Positions 1-5,123 of a DNA stretch of 6,454 nt are shown one piece after another (the first letter of the stretch is position 1; each line of letters starts with the position of its first letter). Location of the stretch: assembly GCA_938004375.1 (NCBI GenBank), contig CALKWH010000172.1, positions 1 through 6,454 of the forward strand, written 5' to 3'. Source of the DNA: an uncultured Pseudomonadota bacterium (GTDB lineage Bacteria > Myxococcota_A > Polyangia > HGW-17). The notes under the pieces were generated by a model. That model was given only the letters and a program-made list of their open reading frames with translations, was not told the origin of the DNA and searched no databases. Both the position numbers and the translations under genes were made by a program.

Positions 1-46
1 ACCACCGAGATCTACACTCTTTCCCTACACGACGCTCTTCCGATCT
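1..46 (+). other. Illumina P5/TruSeq universal adapter contamination
   Basis: Bases 1-46 match the 3' 46 bases of the Illumina universal adapter, ending in the read-primer sequence GACGCTCTTCCGATCT. Biological sequence starts at base 47. On the reverse strand the adapter translates to the peptide GRASCRERV, which I recognise as a recurrent artefact in protein databases. The adapter at position 1 shows that this is an untrimmed contig end, so the upstream part of the operon is missing because of assembly and not through biology. Confidence 0.97.
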
Positions 47-47
47 C

Positions 48-431
48 CCCGACTCCGTGCGCCTGGTGATCTGCGAGGTCCCCGACGACTCCCACCCGCT
101 GGTGCAGACGGAGATGCTCATGCCGATCCTGCCCATCGTGCGGGTGAGGGATCTCGACGAGGCCCTGGCCAAGGCGAAGAAGGCCGAGCATTACTACCGC
201 CACTCGGCGTACATGCACTCCGAGAGCGTGAGCAACATGTCCAGGGTGGCCCGGGAGATCGAGACCACCATCTTCGTCAAGAACGCGCCCTCCTACGCCG
301 GCCTCGGGTTCGGCGGCGAGGGACACACGACCCTGTCCATCGCCGGACCCACGGGCGAGGGCCTGACCTCGGCGCGGACCTTCACGCGCCAGCGACGCTG
401 CACGCTGGCCGGCGCGTTCCGCATCGTGTAG
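48..431 (+). CDS. pduP: CoA-acylating aldehyde dehydrogenase, PduP/EutE-like (C-terminal fragment, 5' end missing)
   Basis: The reading frame is open from the adapter junction to TAG at 429-431 and gives about 127 residues, roughly the last quarter of a 450-500 residue enzyme. The tail contains FVKNAPSYAGLGFGGEG, then TTLSIAGPTGEG, TSARTF and RQRRC, the C-terminal signature of BMC-associated CoA-acylating aldehyde dehydrogenases (PduP, EutE). These enzymes convert acetaldehyde or propionaldehyde plus CoA and NAD+ to the acyl-CoA and NADH in the BMC lumen. The catalytic Cys, the NAD-binding half and any N-terminal encapsulation peptide would lie upstream and cannot be seen. An apparent GTG start at 57 is just an internal Val codon. 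pduS follows after 23 bp. Acetaldehyde is the likely substrate because an aldolase gene lies downstream, but this is inference. Confidence 0.93.
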   Translation, partial: PDSVRLVICEVPDDSHPLVQTEMLMPILPIVRVRDLDEALAKAKKAEHYYRHSAYMHSESVSNMSRVAREIETTIFVKNAPSYAGLGFGGEGHTTLSIAGPTGEGLTSARTFTRQRRCTLAGAFRIV

Positions 432-454
432 TCGAACGAACGGATGGTCCTGGG

Positions 455-1807
455 ATGAAACAGATCTCGAAACCCGAAATCCTCCAGCGCATACGTGACG
501 CCGGCGTCGTGGGCGCCGGCGGGGCGGGCTTCCCCACCCACGTCAAATACGACGCCGAGGTGGGCGTGGTCGTGGCCAACGGCGCCGAGTGCGAGCCGCT
601 GATCCGCACCGATCGCCTGACCATGCAGCTCCGCCCCCGCGAGGTCGTGACCGGGATGCTCTACGCCATGGCGGCCGTGGGCGCCGGGCGCGGCGTCATC
701 GGGCTGAAGAAGAAGTACAAGGACGCCATCGCCGCGCTGGACGAGCAAATCCGGCTCCAGGGCGTGGCGGACCGCGTCTCGTTGTTCAAGCTCGACGACT
801 TCTATCCGGCGGGGGACGAGTTCGTGCTGGTGCGCGAGGTCCTCGGGAGGACCATCCCCGAGTTCGGCCTTCCCAAGAACGTGGGCGCCGTCGTCAGCAA
901 CGTCTCGACCCTGGTCGACGTCACCCGCGCCGTCGAGGACGGCCGGCCGGTGACCACCCGCCTCGTGACGGTGGCCGGCGCGGTGAAGGCCCCCGCCACC
1001 TTCGAGGTGCCCGTGGGCGCGCCTTTCGAGGATCTGATCGCCGCCGCGGGGGGCCCGACGGACCCCGGCGCCCGGCTGATCGTGGGCGGCCCGATGATGG
1101 GGACCCTGAACCCGGACTTCACCGGCTTCGTCACGAAGACCACCTCCAGCCTCCTCGTGCTGCCGGCGGACCATCCGGTGATCCAGCGCCGCCAGCGCGA
1201 CCTCAAACGCCAGCTGCACCTGACCCGCTCGGCCTGCCTCAAGTGCATGCTGTGCACCGAACTGTGCCCGCGCAACGCGCTGGGCCACGCGCTCTACCCC
1301 GACCGCCTGATGCGCAATCTCGCCGCCGGTGTGGCCGAGGATCCCCAGGCCTACGCGGGCGCCTGGCTCTGCTCCGAGTGCGGTCTGTGCGCCACCTACG
1401 CTTGCATCATGAACCTCGATCCGTGCGCCATGAACGCCGAGCTCAAGACCATGCTGGGGAAGGCCGGCATCGCGCGCCCCAGGGAACCCAGGCCGACCGA
1501 GGCCCGCGTGTTCGGCGATCTGCGACATGTCCCTGCCCTGCGGCTGATCGCCCGCCTGGGCCTCTCGCCCTACGACGGTCCGGCGACGATGGGAGAACTG
1601 AAGGCCCCCGTCGCGTTCGTCTCTATCCCCCTGCGCCAGCACGTGGGTGCCCCCGCCGAAGCCCGGGTCCAGGCCGGGGATCAGGTGGTCGTGGGCCAGG
1701 TGATCGGCGAGCTCCCCCGGGACAAACTGGGGGCCCGGGTGCACAGCAGCGTCTTCGGCCAGGTGCGCGAGGTGACGGCCCAGGCCATCGTGATCGACGT
1801 GAAATAA
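455..1807 (+). CDS. pduS: PduS-like (RnfC-related) flavin and Fe-S electron-transfer protein
   Basis: The protein has 450 residues, the size of Salmonella PduS (about 450). The N-terminal part carries GAGGAGFPTHVK (residues 20-31) and NGAECEPL (42-49), the RnfC/NuoF-like flavin- and NADH-binding signature. An SLBB-like segment lies at about 170-200. Two ferredoxin-type clusters follow: C261, C264, C267, C271 (CxxCxxCxxxCP) and C306, C309, C312, C317. The C-terminal 60 residues look like a barrel-sandwich domain. PduS proteins oxidise NADH and pass electrons on, in Pdu systems to cobalamin. No B12 enzyme is visible here, so NAD+ recycling through the adjacent PduT-like shell protein is the likelier role (inference). 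ATG at 455 is preceded by GGATGG at 442-447. The stop overlaps the Shine-Dalgarno of the next gene, so the two are probably co-translated. No signal peptide or membrane segment is evident. Confidence 0.93.
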   Translation: MKQISKPEILQRIRDAGVVGAGGAGFPTHVKYDAEVGVVVANGAECEPLIRTDRLTMQLRPREVVTGMLYAMAAVGAGRGVIGLKKKYKDAIAALDEQIRLQGVADRVSLFKLDDFYPAGDEFVLVREVLGRTIPEFGLPKNVGAVVSNVSTLVDVTRAVEDGRPVTTRLVTVAGAVKAPATFEVPVGAPFEDLIAAAGGPTDPGARLIVGGPMMGTLNPDFTGFVTKTTSSLLVLPADHPVIQRRQRDLKRQLHLTRSACLKCMLCTELCPRNALGHALYPDRLMRNLAAGVAEDPQAYAGAWLCSECGLCATYACIMNLDPCAMNAELKTMLGKAGIARPREPRPTEARVFGDLRHVPALRLIARLGLSPYDGPATMGELKAPVAFVSIPLRQHVGAPAEARVQAGDQVVVGQVIGELPRDKLGARVHSSVFGQVREVTAQAIVIDVK

Positions 1808-1811
1808 GGAG
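1806..1811 (+). promoter_or_regulatory. Shine-Dalgarno AAGGAG that fixes the BMC-T start at GTG 1818
   Basis: AAGGAG lies 6 bp before GTG 1818 and 15 bp before the in-frame ATG at 1827, so the GTG is the better start. The site overlaps the TAA stop of pduS (1805-1807), which suggests translational coupling. Confidence 0.7.
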
Positions 1812-1817
1812 TGTCCC

Positions 1818-2423
1818 GTGGACAGCATGAATCATCCAGACCCGACGACCGAACCCCTCCCGGTGCGACAGGTGACGCCCCAGGCGGTGGGCTGCGTCGA
1901 GACCAGCAGCCTCGCCCGCGGCCTCGAGGCCGCCGATGCCATGCTCAAGGCGGCCCAAGTGATGCTCCTGGCGGCCAACCCCGTCTGCCCGGGCAAGTAC
2001 GTGGTGCTCGTGGGCGGCCACGTGGCCGAGGTCAACGCCGCGGTGGCCGCCGGCGAGGCGGTGGCGGCGGACACGCTGGTGGACCGGATGGTGATCCCCA
2101 ACGTCCACCCGCAGGTGCTGCAGGCTTTCACAGCCACCACCAACCCGGAGAAGATCGCCGCGCTGGGCATGATCGAGACGTTCTCGGCGGCGGCGGCCAT
2201 CATCGCCGGCGACGAGGCTGTCAAGGCCGCCCGGGTGGACCTGCTCGAGATCCGCCTCGCCCGGGCGATGGGCGGCAAGGCCTTCGTGCTGCTCACCGGC
2301 GAGGTCTCCGCCGTCCGCGCCGCCGTCGAGGCGGGGAACCGCGCAGCGCGCGCCCAGGGCCTGCTGCTAGGCTTCACCGTCATCCCGTCACCCCATCCGG
2401 ACCTGATCCCGGGGCTGGTGTGA
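1818..2423 (+). CDS. pduT: Tandem-domain BMC shell protein (BMC-T, PduT-like) with predicted Fe-S pore cysteine
   Basis: The protein has 201 residues with two BMC folds in tandem. Domain 1 spans about 23-100 (AVGCVETSSLARGLEAADAM through VIPNVHP) and domain 2 about 115-192 (ALGMIETFSAAA through VIPSPHP). Such proteins form trimers that are pseudo-hexameric shell tiles. The domain 1 pore loop reads NPVCPGKY, with C57 aligning with the KTICPGKF loop of Salmonella PduT, whose Cys38 ligates a [4Fe-4S] cluster on the trimer axis. Domain 2 keeps the GGKAF segment, as in PduT. The product is therefore probably an Fe-S-bearing tile that carries electrons across the shell, consistent with its place directly after pduS. 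Compared with PduT it has about 20 extra N-terminal residues rich in Pro, Thr and Glu, of unknown role. The next gene starts 2 bp after its stop. Confidence 0.93.
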   Translation: MDSMNHPDPTTEPLPVRQVTPQAVGCVETSSLARGLEAADAMLKAAQVMLLAANPVCPGKYVVLVGGHVAEVNAAVAAGEAVAADTLVDRMVIPNVHPQVLQAFTATTNPEKIAALGMIETFSAAAAIIAGDEAVKAARVDLLEIRLARAMGGKAFVLLTGEVSAVRAAVEAGNRAARAQGLLLGFTVIPSPHPDLIPGLV

Positions 2424-2425
2424 GC

Positions 2426-2725
2426 ATGAAAATCGCGCGCGTCATCGGCTCGGTCGTGAATACCGTCAAGCTCGACAGCCTCGGCGGCCACAAACTGCTG
2501 TGGGTCGAGCCGGTGGACGCCACGGGCGCGCGCACGGAGCCGGCCGTCCTCGCGGTGGACACCGCCCAGGCCGGTCTGGGGGACTTCGTCCTGCTGTGCC
2601 AGGAGGGCAAGAGCGCCCGTCTCCTAATGGACAGCTCCACCGCGCCCGTCGAGGCGGTGATCGTCGGCGTGATCGACCATCTGGAGCTCCACGGAGAGCT
2701 CGTCACCCTCCCCGGGAGGGGCTAG
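2426..2725 (+). CDS. eutN: EutN/CcmL-type pentameric shell vertex protein (BMC-P) 1
   Basis: The protein has 99 residues, the normal size for the EutN/CcmL family, whose pentamers cap the shell vertices. Family marks are MKIARVIGSVVNTVK (1-15), the GGHKLLWVEP strand (20-29), AVDTAQAGLGDFVL (43-56; the family pattern is a hydrophobic-Asp-x-x-GAGxGD-like turn) and VEAVIVGVID (75-84). The same frame stays open far upstream, but ATG 2426 is chosen because the family sequence begins exactly there. The ATG is 2 bp after the BMC-T stop (TGAGCATG) with only weak Shine-Dalgarno sequence, so translation is probably coupled. It differs clearly from the second vertex protein at 4157, so the shell probably uses at least two pentamer types. 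Confidence 0.93.
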   Translation: MKIARVIGSVVNTVKLDSLGGHKLLWVEPVDATGARTEPAVLAVDTAQAGLGDFVLLCQEGKSARLLMDSSTAPVEAVIVGVIDHLELHGELVTLPGRG

Positions 2726-2728
2726 GAG
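2724..2728 (+). promoter_or_regulatory. Shine-Dalgarno AGGAG that fixes the TIM start at GTG 2734
   Basis: AGGAG overlaps the TAG stop of the preceding eutN-like gene (2723-2725) and is spaced 5 bp from GTG 2734. The reading frame is open back to about 2500, but that stretch overlaps eutN. This site makes GTG 2734 the real start and places the helical N-terminal tag inside the protein. Confidence 0.75.
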
Positions 2729-2733
2729 TCAGC

Positions 2734-2796
2734 GTGAGCGACCTGCGAACCCACATCGAGCAACTCGTCCGCCAGGCCCTGCAGGAGCTGCCCGGC
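2734..2796 (+). other. Predicted encapsulation peptide at the TIM N-terminus
   Basis: Residues 1-21 of the TIM read as an amphipathic helix. L4, I8, L11/V12, A15 and L19 fall on one face, with D3, R5, E9, R13 and Q17/E18 on others. About 30 residues rich in Pro, Gly and Ser follow before the barrel. This is the known architecture of BMC encapsulation peptides, which bind shell proteins and guide cargo aggregation. Assignment rests on pattern only. Confidence 0.75.
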
Positions 2797-3654
2797 CTGT
2801 CGTCCCTCGAACCCGCGAGGTCCGAACCCCCGTCCGGACCGCTTCCCGCCCCCCCCGGGGCTCCGGTGCTGCGCTTCGGCAAGCGGGTGCCCCTGGTGGC
2901 GGCCAACTGGAAGATGAACCAGCTCTCGGCCTCGGCCAGGGCCTTTCTCACCGCCCTGGAGGGCCATGACCGCCTGGGTGTCCAGACCGTGATCTGCGCT
3001 CCGCACGTCCTCTTGCCCGTTTTGGCCGCGGCCCGCCGGCAGGCTGACCTCGTGCTCGGCGCCCAGAACTTCTACCCCGAACCGGCGGGGGCCTTCACCG
3101 GCGAACACAGCCTGGACATGCTCGCCGACGCCGGGGCCGGGGCCGTGATCATCGGCCACTCGGAGCGCCGGACCCTGTTCGGAGAGGCCGACGCGCTGGT
3201 GGCGCGCAAGCTCTCCACCGCCGTCGCCCGGGGCTTCATGCCGATCTTCTGCATCGGCGAGAACCTGGCCGAGCGCCAGGCCGGCGCGACCTTCCGCGTG
3301 TTGCGCAACCAGCTGGTCGCCGGACTCTCCGGGTTGCTGCCCCCCTTCCCGGAGCCGGAGCGGCTCGTGTTCGCCTACGAGCCGATCTGGGCCATCGGCA
3401 CCGGCCTCACGGCCACGGCCGAACAGGCCCAGGAGGCGATCTCCTTCGTGCGCGAGCGCCTCGCCGAGAAGTTCTCGTACGCCTACGCGGAGAAGGTCCG
3501 CGTGCTGTACGGCGGATCGGCCAACGAGAAGAACGCGGCCGAGCTCGCCGCGAAACCGGACATCGACGGGTTCCTGGTCGGGAACGCCAGCCTGCAGGCC
3601 GCCACGTTCGCCGCGATCATCGCGCGGACCGCGGCCAGCAAGGGCAGACCCTGA
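2734..3654 (+). CDS. tpiA: Triosephosphate isomerase with N-terminal encapsulation-peptide-like extension
   Basis: The protein has 306 residues, about 55 more than usual for TIM (about 250). Residues 1-20 form a predicted amphipathic helix, 21-51 a Pro/Gly/Ser-rich linker, and the TIM barrel starts at VPLVAANWKMN (52-62). The catalytic set is present: N58 and K60, H142 in IGHSERR, E216 in AYEPIWAIGTG with the flexible loop 6, and YGGSANEKN (259-267). The enzyme interconverts glyceraldehyde 3-phosphate and DHAP. One oddity is the late phosphate-binding motif, normally VGGASL, which reads VGNASL (N284). Helix plus linker is the usual build of BMC cargo tags, so this copy is probably packaged in the shell lumen and acts on glyceraldehyde 3-phosphate released by the aldolase encoded downstream (inference). 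A separate housekeeping TIM would be expected elsewhere in the genome. Confidence 0.95.
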   Translation: MSDLRTHIEQLVRQALQELPGLSSLEPARSEPPSGPLPAPPGAPVLRFGKRVPLVAANWKMNQLSASARAFLTALEGHDRLGVQTVICAPHVLLPVLAAARRQADLVLGAQNFYPEPAGAFTGEHSLDMLADAGAGAVIIGHSERRTLFGEADALVARKLSTAVARGFMPIFCIGENLAERQAGATFRVLRNQLVAGLSGLLPPFPEPERLVFAYEPIWAIGTGLTATAEQAQEAISFVRERLAEKFSYAYAEKVRVLYGGSANEKNAAELAAKPDIDGFLVGNASLQAATFAAIIARTAASKGRP

Positions 3655-3657
3655 GGC

Positions 3658-3663
3658 GGGAGG
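3658..3663 (+). promoter_or_regulatory. Shine-Dalgarno GGGAGG that fixes the rpiB-like start at ATG 3670
   Basis: GGGAGG is spaced 6 bp from ATG 3670 but only 3 bp from the adjacent in-frame GTG at 3667. The ATG is therefore the likelier start, one codon downstream of the longest possible frame. Confidence 0.65.
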
Positions 3664-3669
3664 CAGGTG

Positions 3670-4155
3670 ATGGGAACTGAACGGACCGTCAAGATTTTTC
3701 TGGGCGCCGACCACGGCGGCTTCGAATTGAAGGAACAACTCAAGGCGCACCTGATCGCCCGCGGGTGCGAGGTCGCGGACTTCGGCACACACTCGAAGGA
3801 CGCCGTGGACTTCCCGGACTACGCCTTCCTGGTCGCCACCGCCGTGATCGGGAACCGCAAGGCCGGAGGCGACGCGGTGGGGATCCTGGTCGACAGCATC
3901 GGCCAGGGCTCGGCCGTGGTCGCCAACAAGTTCATGGGCATCCGTGCGGTGGTGGCCATGGACGCATTCTCGGTCAAGAGCAGCCGCGAGCACACCGACG
4001 CCAACGTCCTGTGCCTGGGCGGGGCCTGGCTGGGCCCCGGGCTGGCCCGGGATCTGGTGGACCTGTGGCTGTCCACCCCCTACGCGGGGGGCCGCCACCA
4101 GCGCCGGCTGGACAAGATCACCCAGCTCGAGAAACAGACGATGAAGGGAAGTTGA
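3670..4155 (+). CDS. rpiB: RpiB/LacAB-family sugar-phosphate isomerase with altered catalytic residue
   Basis: The protein has 161 residues, in the RpiB/LacA/LacB size range (about 150). It matches the family from GADHGG (12-17) through FGTHSKDAVDFPDYA (38-52), ANK (85-87), SREHTDANVLCLGG (105-118) and GGRHQRRLDKI (140-150). Compared with E. coli RpiB, the substrate residues D9, H10, H99, R133 and R137 are kept as D14, H15, H108, R142 and R146. The catalytic loop ICGTG is replaced by VDSIG (74-78), so the base Cys66 becomes D75 and Thr68 becomes I77. The Glu used by the mycobacterial type is also absent (S81). It may use Asp as the base, act on another sugar phosphate than ribose 5-phosphate, or be non-catalytic. 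No encapsulation tag is visible. It sits 15 bp after the TIM gene and 1 bp before the second vertex gene. Confidence 0.9.
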   Translation: MGTERTVKIFLGADHGGFELKEQLKAHLIARGCEVADFGTHSKDAVDFPDYAFLVATAVIGNRKAGGDAVGILVDSIGQGSAVVANKFMGIRAVVAMDAFSVKSSREHTDANVLCLGGAWLGPGLARDLVDLWLSTPYAGGRHQRRLDKITQLEKQTMKGS

Positions 4156-4156
4156 C

Positions 4157-4456
4157 ATGGATCTGGGCAGAGTCATCGGACAAGTCGTCGCGACCGTCAA
4201 GGACCCGAGCCTCACGGGCTTCCGGCTGTTCGTGGTCCAGGGCCTCGACGAGCGCCTGCAGCCCAAGGGAAAGCCCTTCGTCGCCATGGACGGCATCGCC
4301 TGCGCCGGCCTCGGGGACGTGGTGACGCTCACCTTCAAGCGGGACGCGGCGATCGCGCTGGGGGACCGGCCCCCGGTGGACGCCTGCATCATCGGATACG
4401 TCGACGAATCAACGGTGCTGGAGAAGGATGGTTCCCTCCGCACGCTGAAAACCTGA
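4157..4456 (+). CDS. eutN: EutN/CcmL-type pentameric shell vertex protein (BMC-P) 2
   Basis: The protein has 99 residues, the full family length. Key segments are [19 protein letters not shown] (1-19), [10 protein letters not shown] (22-31), the turn [10 protein letters not shown] (49-58) and [11 protein letters not shown] (73-83). This copy is closer to the common EutN/CcmL consensus ([12 protein letters not shown]) than the first copy, which reads VVNTVKLDSLGG. AAGGG at 4144-4148 is the likely ribosome site, inside the end of the rpiB-like gene whose stop is 1 bp upstream, so translation is probably coupled. Like other vertex proteins it should form pentamers at shell corners. Why two types are kept is not evident from sequence. 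Confidence 0.93.
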   Translation: MDLGRVIGQVVATVKDPSLTGFRLFVVQGLDERLQPKGKPFVAMDGIACAGLGDVVTLTFKRDAAIALGDRPPVDACIIGYVDESTVLEKDGSLRTLKT

Positions 4457-4457
4457 T

Positions 4458-4464
4458 GGGGAGG
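4458..4464 (+). promoter_or_regulatory. Shine-Dalgarno GGGGAGG that fixes the first BMC-H start at ATG 4470
   Basis: GGGGAGG is 5 bp before ATG 4470 and only 2 bp before the in-frame GTG at 4467, so the ATG is preferred. The product then begins [14 protein letters not shown], parallel to its paralogue ([14 protein letters not shown]). It is a strong site, as expected for an abundant shell protein. Confidence 0.7.
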
Positions 4465-4469
4465 TTGTG

Positions 4470-4751
4470 ATGAACGCGAATGAAGCATTGGGAATGATCG
4501 AGACCAAGGGTTTGGTCGGGGCGGTCGAGGCCGCCGACGCGATGGTCAAGGCCGCACAGGTGACGCTGATCGGCAAGGAGCGCGTGGGCGGCGGGCTGGT
4601 CACCGTCATGGTCCGCGGCGACGTCGGTGCCGTGAAGGCCGCCGTCGAGGCCGGCGCCATGGCCGCCAAGAAGGTGGGCCAGTTGGTGTCCGTGCACGTC
4701 ATCCCGCGGCCCGACGGACAGGTGGAGGACATTCTGCCCGGGAACCGATAG
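4470..4751 (+). CDS. pduA: Hexameric BMC shell protein (BMC-H, PduA-like) 1
   Basis: The protein has 93 residues, typical for BMC-H. It follows the PduA pattern closely: [20 protein letters not shown] (5-24), pore loop [20 protein letters not shown] (36-55), KAAVEAG (56-62) and SVHVIPRP (74-81). Hexamers tile the shell facets and their central pore passes metabolites. The pore loop is VGGG where PduA has IGSG. Position 38, aligned with PduA K37, is Arg in this copy. It differs from the neighbour at 4839 at only 11 of the first 90 residues, so the two arose by recent tandem duplication or are kept alike by conversion. It belongs to the tightly spaced upstream gene run, 13 bp after the eutN-like gene. 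Confidence 0.96.
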   Translation: MNANEALGMIETKGLVGAVEAADAMVKAAQVTLIGKERVGGGLVTVMVRGDVGAVKAAVEAGAMAAKKVGQLVSVHVIPRPDGQVEDILPGNR

Positions 4752-4765
4752 TGATCAGGATTTGA

Positions 4766-4793
4766 TGGACAAGCGGCGCGAAACGCCTATTCT
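4766..4793 (+). promoter_or_regulatory. Possible sigma70-type internal promoter before the second BMC-H gene
   Basis: TGGACA (4766-4771; 5 of 6 matches to TTGACA), a 16-bp spacer, then TATTCT (4788-4793; 4 of 6 matches to TATAAT). It lies in the first sizeable gap of the operon (87 bp) and in a patch more AT-rich than its surroundings. Transcription would begin near 4800, next to a small hairpin and 27-33 bases before a strong Shine-Dalgarno. It would give extra transcript of the second BMC-H and the genes after it. A 4-bp hairpin (GGCG/CGCC at 4775-4787) overlaps the spacer. Support is by motif only. Confidence 0.4.
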
Positions 4794-4797
4794 ATGT

Positions 4798-4812
4798 CCG
4801 ACCGTAGGTCGG
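4798..4812 (+). promoter_or_regulatory. Small 5'-UTR hairpin CCGACC-GTA-GGTCGG
   Basis: A perfect 6-bp inverted repeat (4798-4803 and 4807-4812) with a 3-base loop, followed by no T run, lies 16 bp before the Shine-Dalgarno GGAGG (4829-4833). If transcription starts near 4800 it would sit at the very 5' end of the message, a position where hairpins can stabilise mRNA. It could also mark a processing site in the longer upstream transcript. Confidence 0.45.
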
Positions 4813-4838
4813 CAGTTCACTCTAACGTGGAGGTTCAC

Positions 4839-5123
4839 ATGGACGCGAAGGAAGCACTTGGAATGATCGAAACGAAGGGTCTGGTCGGCGCGGTCGAGGC
4901 CGCGGACGCGATGGTCAAGGCCGCGCGCGTGACCCTGGTGGGTAAGGAGTTCGTCGGTGGCGGGCTCGTCACCGTCATGGTCCGCGGCGACGTCGGCGCG
5001 GTGAAAGCCGCCGTCGAGGCCGGCTCCTTGGCTGCCAAGAAGGTGGGCGAGCTCATCTCCGTGCACGTCATCCCGCGGCCCGACGAGCAGGTGGAAGGCA
5101 TCCTGCCCAAGTTGGCGAAATAA
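4839..5123 (+). CDS. pduA: Hexameric BMC shell protein (BMC-H, PduA-like) 2
   Basis: The protein has 94 residues and is a near copy of the preceding BMC-H. ATG 4839 is set by GGAGG at 4829-4833 (5 bp spacing) and by the match of its start to the paralogue. An in-frame upstream ATG at 4794 would add 15 residues with no family support. Differences from copy 1 include Q30R, R38F, A63S, M64L, Q71E, G83E and D87G, plus a distinct tail (PKLAK). R38F is notable because this position, aligned with PduA K37, lies beside the pore loop GGG (40-42). One hexamer would carry a ring of positive charge there and the other a ring of aromatics. The separate promoter-like sequence and strong ribosome site suggest this is the more abundant facet protein (inference). 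Confidence 0.96.
   Translation: MDAKEALGMIETKGLVGAVEAADAMVKAARVTLVGKEFVGGGLVTVMVRGDVGAVKAAVEAGSLAAKKVGELISVHVIPRPDEQVEGILPKLAK

Larger units (their letters stand above)
4470..5116 (+). repeat. Tandem gene duplication (two BMC-H copies)
   Basis: The unit at 4470-4739 recurs at 4839-5108 with many identical stretches at DNA level (for example GGTCGAGGCCG and GCGATGGTCAAGGCCGC). Most differences fall at third codon positions, so protein identity is under purifying selection. The 87-bp spacer between the copies carries its own promoter-like and hairpin sequences. Confidence 0.85.

Noticed and set aside
12..326. Reverse-strand frame beginning in the adapter
   Set aside because: It starts inside the sequencing adapter, includes the artefact peptide GRASCRERV, and is antisense to pduP.
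293..1828. Long open frame on the reverse strand (about 511 codons) across pduS
   Set aside because: Composition is driven by third-position GC of the forward gene (rich in His, Gly, Arg, Ala). It has no recognisable domain and lies fully antisense to a clear family member.
455..2423. Classical B12-dependent propanediol-utilisation (pdu) operon
   Set aside because: PduP-, PduS- and PduT-like genes alone suggest it, but no diol dehydratase, reactivase or cobalamin gene is in the window, while TIM, RpiB-like and DERA genes are. Missing flanks leave some doubt.
1811..2425. Upstream extension of the eutN-like frame from GTG 1811
   Set aside because: It is a shadow of the BMC-T gene. The family sequence begins exactly at ATG 2426.
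2500..2733. Upstream extension of the TIM frame
   Set aside because: It overlaps the eutN-like gene in another frame and its residues are low-complexity Arg/Gly/Pro. GTG 2734 has a well-placed Shine-Dalgarno and begins a helix that makes sense.
2722..4488. Long open frame on the reverse strand (about 588 codons) across TIM, rpiB and eutN
   Set aside because: It is antisense to three well-supported genes, shows no motif, and is typical of GC-rich shadow frames.
4794..4838. Earlier ATG for the second BMC-H gene
   Set aside because: It would add 15 residues absent from the paralogue and from BMC-H proteins in general. The strong GGAGG points to ATG 4839.
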